Shown here: positions 1-8,650 of the stretch, in pieces | Layout of the letters: each line of letters begins with the position of its first letter | Position numbering within the stretch: position 1 is the stretch's first letter | IMG/VR virus record: IMGVR_UViG_3300031277_000013 | Location: 1-35,025 of that record | Origin: a virus | Direction: 5' to 3' (one strand) | DNA: 35,025 nt | Notes under the pieces: model-generated | Told to the model about the DNA's origin: nothing | The model's database searches: none | What the model saw: only the letters and a program-made list of their open reading frames with translations | Program-made: the position numbers and the translations under genes

Positions 1-91
1 ACTGGCATTTCTCTCCCCTCTCGTCACGGTCGGTGATTGTGTGTCGCGTCATCGTGGTATCGTAAACGTCACACCAAACAGGGGAGGAAAA

Positions 92-343
92 ATGGGCATC
101 GTTTTTAAGGCGCCGTCCGAGGAAGTAGGTCGGTGGATCGAACAGCTAGTGGAACTGGACGGCGAACTGCCCGCCGGACGTGCCGCTGTCCTGGCGTCCA
201 CGTTGCGCCGGTTGACTGAAGCGATGGAACTTGCTACGCCGTCGGAGATCGCACAACTGGCACGGCAGTGCCGCGAGTTGTCGGGCGACCTCGCGGATCT
301 CGTAACCGAGGAAGATCCGATGTCCGAATTGGATGCGATCTGA
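92..343 (+). CDS. Putative terminase small subunit
   Basis: This 83-residue, helix-rich, acidic protein lies directly before the large terminase and overlaps it by 11 bases, the classic place for the small subunit that recognises phage DNA for packaging. An ATG at 92 is preferred over an in-frame GTG at 41 because a strong GGGGAGG ribosome site sits at 81-87. The sequence has no catalytic motif. Residues about 5-70 look like a bundle of amphipathic helices, as in small terminases, but I do not recognise a specific family, so the assignment rests on position and size. The 91 bases before it hold no gene that I can support. Confidence 0.55.
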   Translation: MGIVFKAPSEEVGRWIEQLVELDGELPAGRAAVLASTLRRLTEAMELATPSEIAQLARQCRELSGDLADLVTEEDPMSELDAI

Positions 344-1988
344 CGTGGCAGAGGAACGCGACGACTGGCGTACTCCTGCCCGCCTGGCCGAACAGTGCGA
401 GGAACTATACGGATTCACGGCGGCTCCCCGATGGGGTCCTCTTCGTGATCTGTCGCTGCAAACGTACGGGCCGGTAGTAGCTAAGATCATGACTGGGTGG
501 GGTGAACCGCCGATGCCTCACCAGCGGTACATCCTTGACACTGCCCTTGAAGTAATCGTTGATTCTCACGGTGAGAAACGCTTCAAATATTCACGTGTCC
601 TATTGTCGATTATGCGTCAACAGGGTAAAACAACGATTGCGTATGCTCTTGTCGCGTGGCGCGCTATGGCTTTCGTCAACCAGCTTATCTATTATGCTGC
701 GCAGGACAGAAACTATGGTCGGCAGAGATTAGAGGAAGAATTATGGCCTCGTATTTCGCGAGGTAAGTTCAACGGGAAGATGCTTAAATCTATGTGGACG
801 TCACGTTTCGCGAACGGCAATGAACGGCTCATTTACGAACCGAAACAGTCCAGAATTCGTATTATTGCCCCTACTGCCAGTGGTGGCCACGGTCCGCCAC
901 TCGATTTCTGTTTCCTTGACGAAATCTTCAAGCACCAGAACATGGATGTTCTACAGGCCGTGTCTCCCGCGATGCTGACCCGTGGGCAGTGGGGACAACT
1001 ATGGATGGGCAGCAACGCGGGTGATGAGAAATCAGTATTGTTGAATAAGGAGCGGTCTGCCGGTCGGTTGGTTACCGAGTCGTTTTATCGCCACGGTGCA
1101 CCACACCGCTATGCCTACTATGAGTGGTCTTTCCCGGACGGTGAGGATCATTCCGACCCTGACCTATGGGTCAGGCACATGCCTGGCTTGTGCCCGAATC
1201 CACCGTGCCATTGTGACCCGCGCGGCACCTTGTACCACCCGCGTGGAATCTGGCACCACACCTGTACGGCGGAAACGATCCGGGCCGAACTCGACGCGAT
1301 GCGGGAAGACCCCGGAGCATTTTTACGAGCTTACGGGAACCGCACGGCGGAGATCCGCCCCTTGGCCGACCCGAATATCCCCCGGAAAGCATGGCGTGAA
1401 TCCGTTGACGAAACGTCCTGTATCGGTAAAGACGCTGATATCGTGTTCGCTGTCGAGGTTTCGCCCGGCCGTGACAGGGCATCGATTTCGGTAGCCGGAC
1501 TACGGGACGATGGGCTCGTGCACGTCGAGTGCGTCACGAACCGGACCGGCGTCGATTGGGTCCCGAGCGCCCTAGCACGCCTAGTTGCGGTCAATAATCC
1601 CCTGGCCGTAGTGGTAGACGCGAAAGGCCCAGCTGGGCCGATGATCGGCCAAATGGAACAGCGGGGGCTACGGCGTTCGCGAGACATTGATCGTCCCCGT
1701 CGGGGGAATCTCGCCGTAGTCGATCTTGCTTTCGTGCTGGGAGCGAATTCTAGGGGGGTAGACGAGATCCGGGCAGGCCGGGTTCGTCACCGTGATCAGC
1801 CCATGTTGACGGCCGCTCTGAACTCCGCCATGACCCGGCCTATCGGGGACGGATGGATCATTTCCCGGCGCATGTCCGGGCTTGACGTGTCGCCGTTCGT
1901 GGCCGCCCTGCTGGCACGGCACGGCCTTGAGGTGATAGGGCCCAAGGTCCGCGCCAAGGTGTATGATGTTGCTGGTTCAATTGCTTAG
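333..1988 (+). CDS. terL: Terminase large subunit (ATPase and nuclease)
   Basis: This is the packaging motor: it hydrolyses ATP to pump DNA into the prohead and cuts the concatemer. The 551-residue length is normal. An adenine-binding region precedes a Walker A-like MRQQGKTT (94-101). Walker B FCFLDE (192-197) and the coupling motif MGSNAG (225-230) follow. The C-terminal RNase H-like nuclease shows its first acidic strand in FAVEVSPGRD near residue 372 and a second in VVVDAKGP. The ATG at 333 overlaps the small subunit stop; a GTG four codons later is an alternative. The N-terminal ATPase and C-terminal nuclease are both intact, so the enzyme should be functional. Confidence 0.95.
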   Translation: MRSDVAEERDDWRTPARLAEQCEELYGFTAAPRWGPLRDLSLQTYGPVVAKIMTGWGEPPMPHQRYILDTALEVIVDSHGEKRFKYSRVLLSIMRQQGKTTIAYALVAWRAMAFVNQLIYYAAQDRNYGRQRLEEELWPRISRGKFNGKMLKSMWTSRFANGNERLIYEPKQSRIRIIAPTASGGHGPPLDFCFLDEIFKHQNMDVLQAVSPAMLTRGQWGQLWMGSNAGDEKSVLLNKERSAGRLVTESFYRHGAPHRYAYYEWSFPDGEDHSDPDLWVRHMPGLCPNPPCHCDPRGTLYHPRGIWHHTCTAETIRAELDAMREDPGAFLRAYGNRTAEIRPLADPNIPRKAWRESVDETSCIGKDADIVFAVEVSPGRDRASISVAGLRDDGLVHVECVTNRTGVDWVPSALARLVAVNNPLAVVVDAKGPAGPMIGQMEQRGLRRSRDIDRPRRGNLAVVDLAFVLGANSRGVDEIRAGRVRHRDQPMLTAALNSAMTRPIGDGWIISRRMSGLDVSPFVAALLARHGLEVIGPKVRAKVYDVAGSIA

Positions 1989-2009
1989 ATGGTCTAGGAT
2001 GGGGTAGGG

Positions 2010-3266
2010 ATGGGCATATGGTCCGCAGTGAGGGGGCTGTTCGATAGCTTTACCGAGCGGGTGGAGGCCCCATCGGCGCCCGAGACACGTTCGGCGTCCC
2101 TTGAGGCCCTTATCCGTGCCCAAGCCGGGATGTTCGGGTCTGTCCCGGGGACTAAGTTTCCGATCACGGGCCGAACGGCGGATTCTCACTCTGCGGTGTG
2201 GCGTGCGAAAATGTTGCGCGCGAACCTGATTTCGTCGATGCCGCATTCTGCGGTGCGTGTTGTCGGCAATGTCCCGTATGAGGTTCCACTACCAAGGTCG
2301 CTTACCATCCCATGGCCGTCGAACATCTCAGGACGGCCCGAATATAGGTTCGACCAATTCCTGTGGTCTTCACAGTGGGACTTGGATACTTATGGAAATA
2401 CGTTTTCCATCGTGCACGCACGAGACGCGTTCGGTCTCCCGTCGGTTGTCGAACCAGTTCCGATGGATTATGTATCCATTTCAATGATCGGCAGATTCAT
2501 TCGTGAAATTCGTATCGATGGATATCACGTCGATATAAAAAACCTGTTTATTGAATCGCAATACCGTTTGCATGGTTACGATCTCGGAATGTCGCCCATT
2601 CGTTATGCGACTATGGCAATTGGTGCGTTTCTTGCTGCCCAGTATTCGGCACAAGATTGGTTCGAACGGCGTCGAATGATGCCGAACGTGACACTGAAAA
2701 ACACCGAGGTAGAATCTTTCACTCCTGAAAAAGTGGAAGAAATTAAGATGGCTTGGAATATGGCCATGGAATCCGGACAGTTGTTCGTCACCGGGGCCGA
2801 TTGGACTTGGGAAGCAACCAAGGTCACTCGGGAGGATGCCGGTTTTATTGAAGCGATGGAAGCTGGAATAGCGGACATTGCAAGATTCTTCGATGTTCCC
2901 GCATCCATGCTCGGTGGCGGCGGGCAATCCGGTACTTATAGCAACGTGACACAACAACAACTTCAGCTACTTGTGAACCACCTTGGCCCGACGATTCAAC
3001 GTCGGGAAAAAACTTTTTCAACATGGTTGCCGAAACCTAGATTGTTCCGGTTCGATACTCAATCGTTGTTGAGGATGGATCCGGAACAACAGTCTCGTAT
3101 TTTCGGTTCCGGTATCACAAGTAGGTATATTACGCCGAACGAAGTGCGAGCGAAAATGGGGATGCCGCCATTGACGACAGAGCAAATCGGCGAATTCTCG
3201 GAACTTTTTCCGGCCCGCGCGCCGGTAGCGATGACACCGGAGAAAGGCGAAAAACTGTGGATGTAA
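2010..3266 (+). CDS. Portal protein
   Basis: A 418-residue portal of the HK97-type family, expected to form the dodecameric ring at the capsid vertex through which DNA enters and leaves and to which the connector attaches. Recognisable portal features are the early SAVWRAKMLRANLISSMP stretch, the helical stem sequence with AAQYSAQDWFERRRMMP, and the FDVPASMLGGG region followed by a Q-rich helix. It starts 21 bases after the large terminase with a GGGGTAGGG ribosome site and overlaps the protease start, so the two are probably translationally coupled. Base composition is locally more AT-rich than the terminase gene. Confidence 0.93.
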   Translation: MGIWSAVRGLFDSFTERVEAPSAPETRSASLEALIRAQAGMFGSVPGTKFPITGRTADSHSAVWRAKMLRANLISSMPHSAVRVVGNVPYEVPLPRSLTIPWPSNISGRPEYRFDQFLWSSQWDLDTYGNTFSIVHARDAFGLPSVVEPVPMDYVSISMIGRFIREIRIDGYHVDIKNLFIESQYRLHGYDLGMSPIRYATMAIGAFLAAQYSAQDWFERRRMMPNVTLKNTEVESFTPEKVEEIKMAWNMAMESGQLFVTGADWTWEATKVTREDAGFIEAMEAGIADIARFFDVPASMLGGGGQSGTYSNVTQQQLQLLVNHLGPTIQRREKTFSTWLPKPRLFRFDTQSLLRMDPEQQSRIFGSGITSRYITPNEVRAKMGMPPLTTEQIGEFSELFPARAPVAMTPEKGEKLWM

Positions 3267-3967
3267 ACATTCGTGAAGCCGCTGTTGCGCGCCGTAGCGC
3301 GGTCCGCGCACCGGCCGACCGGCCCAGTCAGAGACGCTCTACCGCGAACGTGGCCCGTACCCCCTACGTCCGAACACCCCTCACGGCCACGGGGAAGACC
3401 GGACCGTCTTGCCGCATGAGCATCCGGGGCGGAATCGAACCAGCGGAACCCCTGATTTTTGAGGGTTTCGCGTCGATCACTGATAAGCCGTACGAGATGT
3501 ATGACATGTTCGGCCCCTACATGGAAGTTGTGCACGTCGGTGCGTTCACGGAAACCCTGTCCAAGAATCCCGACGTCCCATTGGTTATTTCCCATAACCA
3601 GGAACGCCGTATCGCCCGCACGGGGAATGCTGAGTCCCCGCTTCTACTGTCCGAGGTAGTGGACGGTGAAGAAACCGGCCTGAAGGTGTTCGCGCCGTCG
3701 CTCCCCCGGGAACTTACCGATGTTGTCGAGGTTACGAAACGAATTAGCCTTGGATTGATCGACGAAATGTCATTCGCATTCACCATTACCGCAGGAAGGT
3801 GGAACGAATCATATGATGAGTTTCACATTAGTGTGGTAGATATTCACCGTGGTGATGTGTCGATCGTCGGGTACGGGGCGAATCCCTACACGTCGGCCGG
3901 GGTGCGTGAGCAGTCCAGCGGGGTGGACTCGGACTCACTCCGTGCTATGCTCTTGGGCATCGTGTAA
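3257..3967 (+). CDS. Prohead maturation protease (S78 / HK97 type)
   Basis: This serine protease is expected to act inside the prohead, removing the scaffold-like N-terminal part of the capsid protein. The start is a GTG overlapping the portal stop, with GGAGAAAGG upstream. The first 55 or so residues are Arg/Ala-rich and poorly conserved. Family-like features follow: FEGFASITDKPYE, then PLVISHNQE with the likely catalytic His, ISLGLIDEMSFAF with the likely catalytic Ser, and DVSIVGYGANPYT. The 236-residue length fits Peptidase_S78. It lies between portal and capsid, as expected for HK97-like morphogenesis. Confidence 0.9.
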   Translation: MDVNIREAAVARRSAVRAPADRPSQRRSTANVARTPYVRTPLTATGKTGPSCRMSIRGGIEPAEPLIFEGFASITDKPYEMYDMFGPYMEVVHVGAFTETLSKNPDVPLVISHNQERRIARTGNAESPLLLSEVVDGEETGLKVFAPSLPRELTDVVEVTKRISLGLIDEMSFAFTITAGRWNESYDEFHISVVDIHRGDVSIVGYGANPYTSAGVREQSSGVDSDSLRAMLLGIV

Positions 3968-3980
3968 GCTTGCGCGTCGC

Positions 3981-4002
3981 GTCGGATCCGACCTGACCTG
4001 CC
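3981..4002. promoter_or_regulatory. Palindrome plus reverse-oriented CGCAGGTCAG-like box before the capsid gene
   Basis: A perfect 12-bp palindrome GTCGGATCCGAC (3981-3992) is directly followed by CTGACCTGCC (3993-4002). The latter is the reverse complement of GGCAGGTCAG, a near copy of the box repeated in the origin region. It lies 34 bases before the capsid start in the only intergenic gap of this stretch. A role as operator or stoperator is inference. Confidence 0.45.
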
Positions 4003-4035
4003 GTCAGAGACCATGACAACAGGGAAAGGAACGAC

Positions 4036-5484
4036 GTGACTCTCGCCGAACGCATCGCGCACCTGCGAAGCCAGATCGCAGCGCAGATCACCGCACGGTC
4101 CGCGCTCGCGGATCAGCTGAATGCGGCCCGGAACGAACTCCCCGAAACCGGTCCCGCCCCGGACGCCTTGGCCGAAAGGATCCGTACGGGTGTCGAGGCT
4201 CTTAGGTCACAGGACTCTCAGATTACGACACTGTCCGGTCAGCTCACCGAGCTTGAGGATGAGCAGACCAGGGACGCCGCCATGGAGGAGCTTCAGTCGC
4301 GGATCGTCCCGACCGGCGCTCCCGACGCTGATACTCGACGTGCCCATGGTGACGGCGTCATCCGGTCTGAGCCCCGGACGTACACGCGGGAAACAGCGCG
4401 TCAAGGAACGTCGTTTTACCGTGATGCCATCGCTGCGAAGGAAGATTTCGAAGCACGCGACAGGCTCGCGCAGCACATGAGGGAAGAAAGAGTAGAACGC
4501 GCCGAATTCTTTGAAGGCATGCAAACTCGTGACGTGTCTACCTCCGGCCTGGCCGGTATCACGATCCCGCAATACTTGGTCGATCTGGTAGCACCATCGA
4601 TCAAGAATGCGGACCCGTTCGCGCAGAATTGTCGTCAGCTCGAACTTCCTAGTTCTGGCATGAAGATTGAGATTTCGCGGATCACCACGGGTACTACCGC
4701 TGGTGCTCAGACAACCGAGCACGGTGCCCTCTCGGAAACCGATATCGACGATACCGTCCTTGAGGTTCCCATCCGGACTGTGGCCGGGATGCAAGATGTT
4801 TCCTGGCAGACCCTACGGCGATCCACTGGTGCCGACGACCTCATCACGAGTGATCTGGTTCGTTCGTGGTATACCCAGCGTGATTACCAGATCATTAACG
4901 CGGACGAAACGTCCGGGACGATGCTAGGAGTTCGAAACGTCACCGATATCAACGCTGTCACGTACACCGACAGCACACCCAGTGTCCCCGAAATGTGGGG
5001 CCGGTTGCACGACCTGATCTCTCAGTGCGAAAGTGACGTGCCCGGACTCGGCATGACACATTGGCTCATGCACACCCGTCGGTGGCAGTGTTTTTCGTCC
5101 GGACTGTCCACTAACAACACCGTTGTCCAGCAGCCCAACACCCCGCCGCAGATCATGGGTGTCAACAACGGCGCCGGTTACGGTCCGGGTGTCCGAGGTA
5201 TCCTCGCAGGCTACCCCGTGATCGTGGATGCGAACATTCCGACTACGATCTCTTCTACACAGGATGTCATTCTTGGTGTCAACACCAATGAGTGCCTTCT
5301 GTGGACCGATCCCGGTGCACCGCTGTTCCTGAGGTCCGACGAAATCGGGATGAAAACGCTGTCCTCCACTCTCGTGGTGTGGGGTTACACGGCTTTCACG
5401 GCGGGCCGGTACCCGGCCTGCCACGGAACGATTTCCGGCACCGGACTCACCACTCCGACCTTCGACCTGACGGTTACCCCCTGA
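4036..5484 (+). CDS. Major capsid protein (HK97 fold) with N-terminal scaffold domain
   Basis: A 482-residue capsid protein of the HK97 type that builds the icosahedral head. Residues 1 to about 95 are predicted coiled coil, rich in Ala, Leu, Gln and Glu, and correspond to the delta (scaffold) domain removed by the protease encoded just upstream. The mature part begins around residue 120-160 and shows the family's TSGLAGITIPQYLVDLV region, an E-loop-like segment, and a C-terminal domain ending in a Thr-rich strand. The GTG start at 4036 has AGGGAAAGGA upstream. It is followed by a strong hairpin, which would let the capsid be made in excess of downstream genes. Confidence 0.93.
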   Translation: MTLAERIAHLRSQIAAQITARSALADQLNAARNELPETGPAPDALAERIRTGVEALRSQDSQITTLSGQLTELEDEQTRDAAMEELQSRIVPTGAPDADTRRAHGDGVIRSEPRTYTRETARQGTSFYRDAIAAKEDFEARDRLAQHMREERVERAEFFEGMQTRDVSTSGLAGITIPQYLVDLVAPSIKNADPFAQNCRQLELPSSGMKIEISRITTGTTAGAQTTEHGALSETDIDDTVLEVPIRTVAGMQDVSWQTLRRSTGADDLITSDLVRSWYTQRDYQIINADETSGTMLGVRNVTDINAVTYTDSTPSVPEMWGRLHDLISQCESDVPGLGMTHWLMHTRRWQCFSSGLSTNNTVVQQPNTPPQIMGVNNGAGYGPGVRGILAGYPVIVDANIPTTISSTQDVILGVNTNECLLWTDPGAPLFLRSDEIGMKTLSSTLVVWGYTAFTAGRYPACHGTISGTGLTTPTFDLTVTP

Positions 5485-5486
5485 CC

Positions 5487-5531
5487 GGTAGCGGCCATGG
5501 GGTGGGGGATGTCCTCCCCATGGCCGCTACC
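5487..5531 (+). terminator. Strong hairpin after the capsid gene
   Basis: A perfect 16-bp inverted repeat (5487-5502 with 5516-5531; arm GGTAGCGGCCATGGGG) and 13-base loop lie three bases after the capsid stop. There is no T-run, so it may be a leaky terminator or an mRNA-stabilising 3' end rather than a full stop, since the tail genes continue in the same direction. Confidence 0.7.
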
Positions 5532-5553
5532 ACACTGTAGAAAGGACACGCGG

Positions 5554-6120
5554 ATGACACGTCAGGCAGGATGCCTCACCGACAGGGACTACCTGCTACA
5601 GGGCAGTCCCACGAACACCACTTTCCGGGAGACATTCTCCCGTGAATTGATCACTTCGGATTGTGCGATTGCCGCGACCGGCGTCGCGTATTGCACGAGG
5701 ATCCCCGTGGATTACGGGGACATCATCGGGAACGTCACGTTCATTACCGGTGGGACGGCGGCCGATACGCCTACCGCTGGTTACGTCGCTGTCCGAGATG
5801 CGACCGGGGCCGTAGTCGCACAGTCCGCCGATCTCTCGACAACGGCCAGAGCTGCGAATACCGCCTACACTATCCCCATGGCATCGTCGTATCTGGTCGA
5901 AACACCGGGCCTGTACTACGTCGAAATCAGTTTCACGGCGACCGCACCGCCGACCATTGCCGGTCGGGTTTTCGAAGACGCCGCACAGGCGGGGGCGGCC
6001 GGTCTGTCCCTGCCGATCCTGGCACAGTCCCACGGGTCCGCCGTGGCCGCGACTCCTCCTGCTACCATTGCCACACCGACCACCGTGGTTTCCCGAATCT
6101 GGGCAGCCATCACCGAATAA
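5554..6120 (+). CDS. Structural protein, possible head decoration protein
   Basis: A 188-residue protein immediately after the capsid gene. It is rich in Thr, Ala, Val and Gly with alternating hydrophobic residues, suggesting a beta-sandwich. Position after the capsid suggests a head decoration or head-fibre protein; I recognise no diagnostic motif. ATG at 5554 is chosen because GAAAGGA lies upstream, while longer in-frame starts would run into the hairpin after the capsid gene. The last 40 residues are a low-complexity Ala/Thr/Pro stretch. Confidence 0.55.
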   Translation: MTRQAGCLTDRDYLLQGSPTNTTFRETFSRELITSDCAIAATGVAYCTRIPVDYGDIIGNVTFITGGTAADTPTAGYVAVRDATGAVVAQSADLSTTARAANTAYTIPMASSYLVETPGLYYVEISFTATAPPTIAGRVFEDAAQAGAAGLSLPILAQSHGSAVAATPPATIATPTTVVSRIWAAITE

Positions 6121-6135
6121 GATAGGGGCAAAAAA

Positions 6136-6378
6136 ATGAGTAATGCTCAGGATAAGCGAGACCGGCAGGCCGCCGCGCAGGCACGCGCTTACCAGGCCGG
6201 ACTCGTGCATGAGTTCGGACAGCAGTTCCGCAGAGATCATTCGAACGGCAGGCGCCGGGCGGGTGAGATCATCGAGGAATACCGGAGTGTCGGGGGAACC
6301 CCGACCTCGGAAATGCTGGCCTGGACACGGCAGGAGCAGCAGCGGAACGCTAAGGCGGCTGAGAAAAACAAGGCGTGA
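6136..6378 (+). CDS. Small charged protein of unknown function
   Basis: An 80-residue, Arg/Gln/Glu-rich, helical protein between the putative decoration protein and the head-tail connector. It has an AGGGGC ribosome site before ATG 6136. There is no recognised motif and no membrane segment. Position within the head module suggests a structural or assembly role, which is inference. Its abundance of Ala, Arg and Gln points to an extended amphipathic helix. Confidence 0.6.
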   Translation: MSNAQDKRDRQAAAQARAYQAGLVHEFGQQFRRDHSNGRRRAGEIIEEYRSVGGTPTSEMLAWTRQEQQRNAKAAEKNKA

Positions 6379-6391
6379 CGTTTCCATGACC

Positions 6392-6435
6392 CCGGTAGCG
6401 TGACTTGGTCGGCCCCTACACAGTCACGCTACCGG
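6392..6435 (+). terminator. Hairpin between head genes
   Basis: A perfect 14-bp inverted repeat (6392-6405 with 6422-6435; arm CCGGTAGCGTGACT) with a 16-base loop and no T-run. It shares the GGTAGCG start with the hairpin after the capsid gene. Possibly a leaky terminator or processing signal. Confidence 0.6.
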
Positions 6436-6466
6436 ACAGGCCCCACAGAAAGGCAGGTGAATCGTC

Positions 6467-7048
6467 GTGACAGCATCGGATCCGTACGTTCCTCTCGCTA
6501 CCCTGAAATCTAAAATGGGTATTACGGAGACAACTCGGGACGCTGACATCACGGCGTCCTTGCTTGCCGCCGCAAGGGTCATTGACGAATACTGCGCCAG
6601 GACGTTCTGGCAGGACGCCACGGTGAGCGCGCGCATCTACCGGCCGTACGGACGAACCACCGTGATACCGGTCGGCCCCGAATACGTCCTATGGACCGGA
6701 GATATCTCAACTGCCACCGGGTTGATTGTCGAGGTCGGTGACGGGACGACGTGGGAAACCATAACGTCCGACGTCGATGTCCTGGACCAAGGTTCGGCAC
6801 CGTACCTTGGGCTTGTGTCCCCGTCCCGATGGTCCGACCCCCGGGCTCGGGTCACGGCACGGTGGGGCTGGCCGTCCATTCCCCCACAGATCAGCGAGGC
6901 AAACCTACTCTTGGGAGCGCGGTTCTGGCGTCGGAAGGACTCCCCTGAAGGGGTCCTTGGTTCGTCCGAGTGGGGTACCATTCGCGTGTCCCGGTACGAT
7001 CCGGACGTTGACCGGCTGCTCAGACCGTTCCGACGGGTTGCTTTCTAA
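6467..7048 (+). CDS. Head-tail connector protein (gp6-like adaptor)
   Basis: A 193-residue protein resembling HK97 gp6-type adaptors that dock under the portal. The N-terminal helical domain has the typical pattern YVPLATLKSKMG followed by DADITASLLAAARVIDEYC. A beta-rich middle follows (RIYRPYGRTTVIPVG, VEVGDGTTWETI). The C-terminal helix contains ANLLLGARFWRRKDSPEGV, the most characteristic segment. GTG 6467 follows an AAAGGCAGG ribosome site. The stop overlaps the next ATG by one base, consistent with coupled translation of neck components. Confidence 0.8.
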   Translation: MTASDPYVPLATLKSKMGITETTRDADITASLLAAARVIDEYCARTFWQDATVSARIYRPYGRTTVIPVGPEYVLWTGDISTATGLIVEVGDGTTWETITSDVDVLDQGSAPYLGLVSPSRWSDPRARVTARWGWPSIPPQISEANLLLGARFWRRKDSPEGVLGSSEWGTIRVSRYDPDVDRLLRPFRRVAF

Positions 7049-7485
7049 TGGATATGGGCACGGTGTGTAGCCGTCTTGCGGCCTTGGCTGCCACGATTCC
7101 GGGGATGACGGGAACCGGGTACCTCCCGGACGGCGTGACGACGCCACATTTTTTCACCGCAGAATACGACGTGACGTTCGACACTGCGCACGGTAGAGGT
7201 TGCGATAACGTCGAGTTGACGTGTCGCATTCTCGTATCGAGGGCAGACGACCTGTCAGGTCAGGCTAAGCTTCATTCTCTACTGTCAGATGGTACGTATT
7301 CCCTTAAAACGGTGCTTGAGTCCGGGCGTCGGACGGGTGCCGATGGGACGTCGCTCCCCGCTACCCCCGGGAGCGCTGGTGCTTGCGACGACTACCGGGT
7401 GACACGGTATCAAGCGATGCGTGTTTACCAACACATGGGGGCGGACTACTACGGTGCTGACCTTATTGTCACAGTGATCGGGTGA
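7048..7485 (+). CDS. Tail terminator protein
   Basis: A 145-residue protein of the tail terminator type, forming the ring that ends tail-tube growth and joins tail to head. The pattern fits actinophage terminators: an N-terminal helix (LAALAATIPG), then YLPDGVTTPHFFTAEYDVTFD, a central strand pair (CRILVSRADDLSGQAKL) with LHSLLSDG, SLKTVLES, and a terminal strand YYGADLIVTVIG. It sits between the connector and the tail-tube genes, where this protein is expected. Confidence 0.75.
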   Translation: MDMGTVCSRLAALAATIPGMTGTGYLPDGVTTPHFFTAEYDVTFDTAHGRGCDNVELTCRILVSRADDLSGQAKLHSLLSDGTYSLKTVLESGRRTGADGTSLPATPGSAGACDDYRVTRYQAMRVYQHMGADYYGADLIVTVIG

Positions 7486-7489
7486 CCCC

Positions 7490-8239
7490 ATGGCGAAAAT
7501 GATCCTCACAAACGTCCGCGAATTTCACGGCCAGGCTGACCTGACGGCATCTACGAACAAGGTTGAAGTAATATCTAGCGTGGAAGCTAAGGACGCTACC
7601 ACCTACGGGTCAGGCGGGTGGAAAGAATTTAAGGGAGGAATTTTCTCCACCGAAATCAAGGATTCCGGATTTTTCGAGGCGGGTTTCGATTCCGCTCCGG
7701 ATGACACAGTGTGGGCCGCGCTCGGATCAGCGACCCTGCCCTACACCGTAGGGCCTACCGGAGCAACAGACGGATCACTCGCCTACCTCACCCGAGCGCT
7801 CCGTAAAAAGCACAACGTGCTAGAAGGATCGACCGGTGACGTAGCGGGATGGTCCGGTGAGCTCACCGGCTCTTGGCCGACAGTCCGAGGAACCATCGCG
7901 CATCCCCCGGGTACCGCCCGCACGGCCGACGGCGACGGCACCGGAATCAACCTCGGCACGATCACAGCGGCACAGCACCTGTATGCTTGTCTTCACGTTC
8001 TGTCTGTGTCCGGGACTCTACCTGAGCTGACCGTCACGGTGGAATCCTCACCGGACGACACGTTCGCCGTGCCAACGACGATGTTGACGTTTGCGGCGGC
8101 ATCGGCGCCAGGCGGTCAGGCACTCAGAGTTCCCGGATCGGCGTCGGGTGACACGTGGTGGCGCGTCACCTGGACCATCACTGGAACACTCCCGTCATTC
8201 CTTTTTTTAGCATCGTTTGGGGTGCACAACCATGGCTAA
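7490..8239 (+). CDS. Major tail (tube) protein with C-terminal extra domain
   Basis: A 249-residue tail-tube protein. It begins MAKMILTN and has the tube-fold signature VEAKDATTYGSGGWKEFKGG followed by an acidic strand and FFEAGF. From about residue 110 it carries a further beta-rich domain (HLYACLHVLSV, LTVTVESSPDDTF, WRVTWTITG) like the surface-exposed Ig-like or carbohydrate-binding domains of some actinophage tail tubes. It overlaps the next gene, which encodes a shorter protein with the same tube-fold motifs, by 8 bases. Confidence 0.8.
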   Translation: MAKMILTNVREFHGQADLTASTNKVEVISSVEAKDATTYGSGGWKEFKGGIFSTEIKDSGFFEAGFDSAPDDTVWAALGSATLPYTVGPTGATDGSLAYLTRALRKKHNVLEGSTGDVAGWSGELTGSWPTVRGTIAHPPGTARTADGDGTGINLGTITAAQHLYACLHVLSVSGTLPELTVTVESSPDDTFAVPTTMLTFAAASAPGGQALRVPGSASGDTWWRVTWTITGTLPSFLFLASFGVHNHG

Positions 8240-8648
8240 AATGGTCCTGACCGCAGAGCAGCTCACGGTCAACGCCACGGATCTTACGGCGCTCGGTGTT
8301 GTGAAATCTGCGGAACTCACGATCGACGTCGAGGAAAAAGACGTCACGAACTATGCGTCCGATGGGTGGAAAGAGGTACTCGGTGGTTTGAAGTCCGGAT
8401 CTCTGAAGATCAATTTCTTTCAGGACTACGCGGCCGGTGCGATTGATTCCATCATGTGGCCGTTGTTGGGGACCGTGGTTGCGTTTCTGGTGCGTCCGAC
8501 TACCGCAGTCATCGGCGCTTCGAATCCACAGTATTCGGGTAGCATTCTGATTTCCGGGTGGTCCGCCGTTGAGGGGTCTGTCGGTGATGAAGCGACGGCA
8601 TCGGTGACCTATAACACGTCCGGTGAAGTCACGCGAGCGGTTGCCTAA
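8232..8648 (+). CDS. Second tail-tube-like protein
   Basis: A 138-residue paralogue of the preceding protein. Shared features are the start MAKMVLT, the segment VEEKDVTNYASDGWKEVLGG, and a following strand and aromatic turn (FFQDYAAG), in the same order and spacing. It lacks the C-terminal extra domain. It could be the actual tube subunit with the upstream protein a decorated variant, or the two could co-assemble. ATG 8232 is chosen over the upstream TTG because it forms an ATGGCTAA overlap with the previous stop, a style also seen at 9672. Confidence 0.75.
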   Translation: MAKMVLTAEQLTVNATDLTALGVVKSAELTIDVEEKDVTNYASDGWKEVLGGLKSGSLKINFFQDYAAGAIDSIMWPLLGTVVAFLVRPTTAVIGASNPQYSGSILISGWSAVEGSVGDEATASVTYNTSGEVTRAVA

Positions 8649-8650
8649 CA

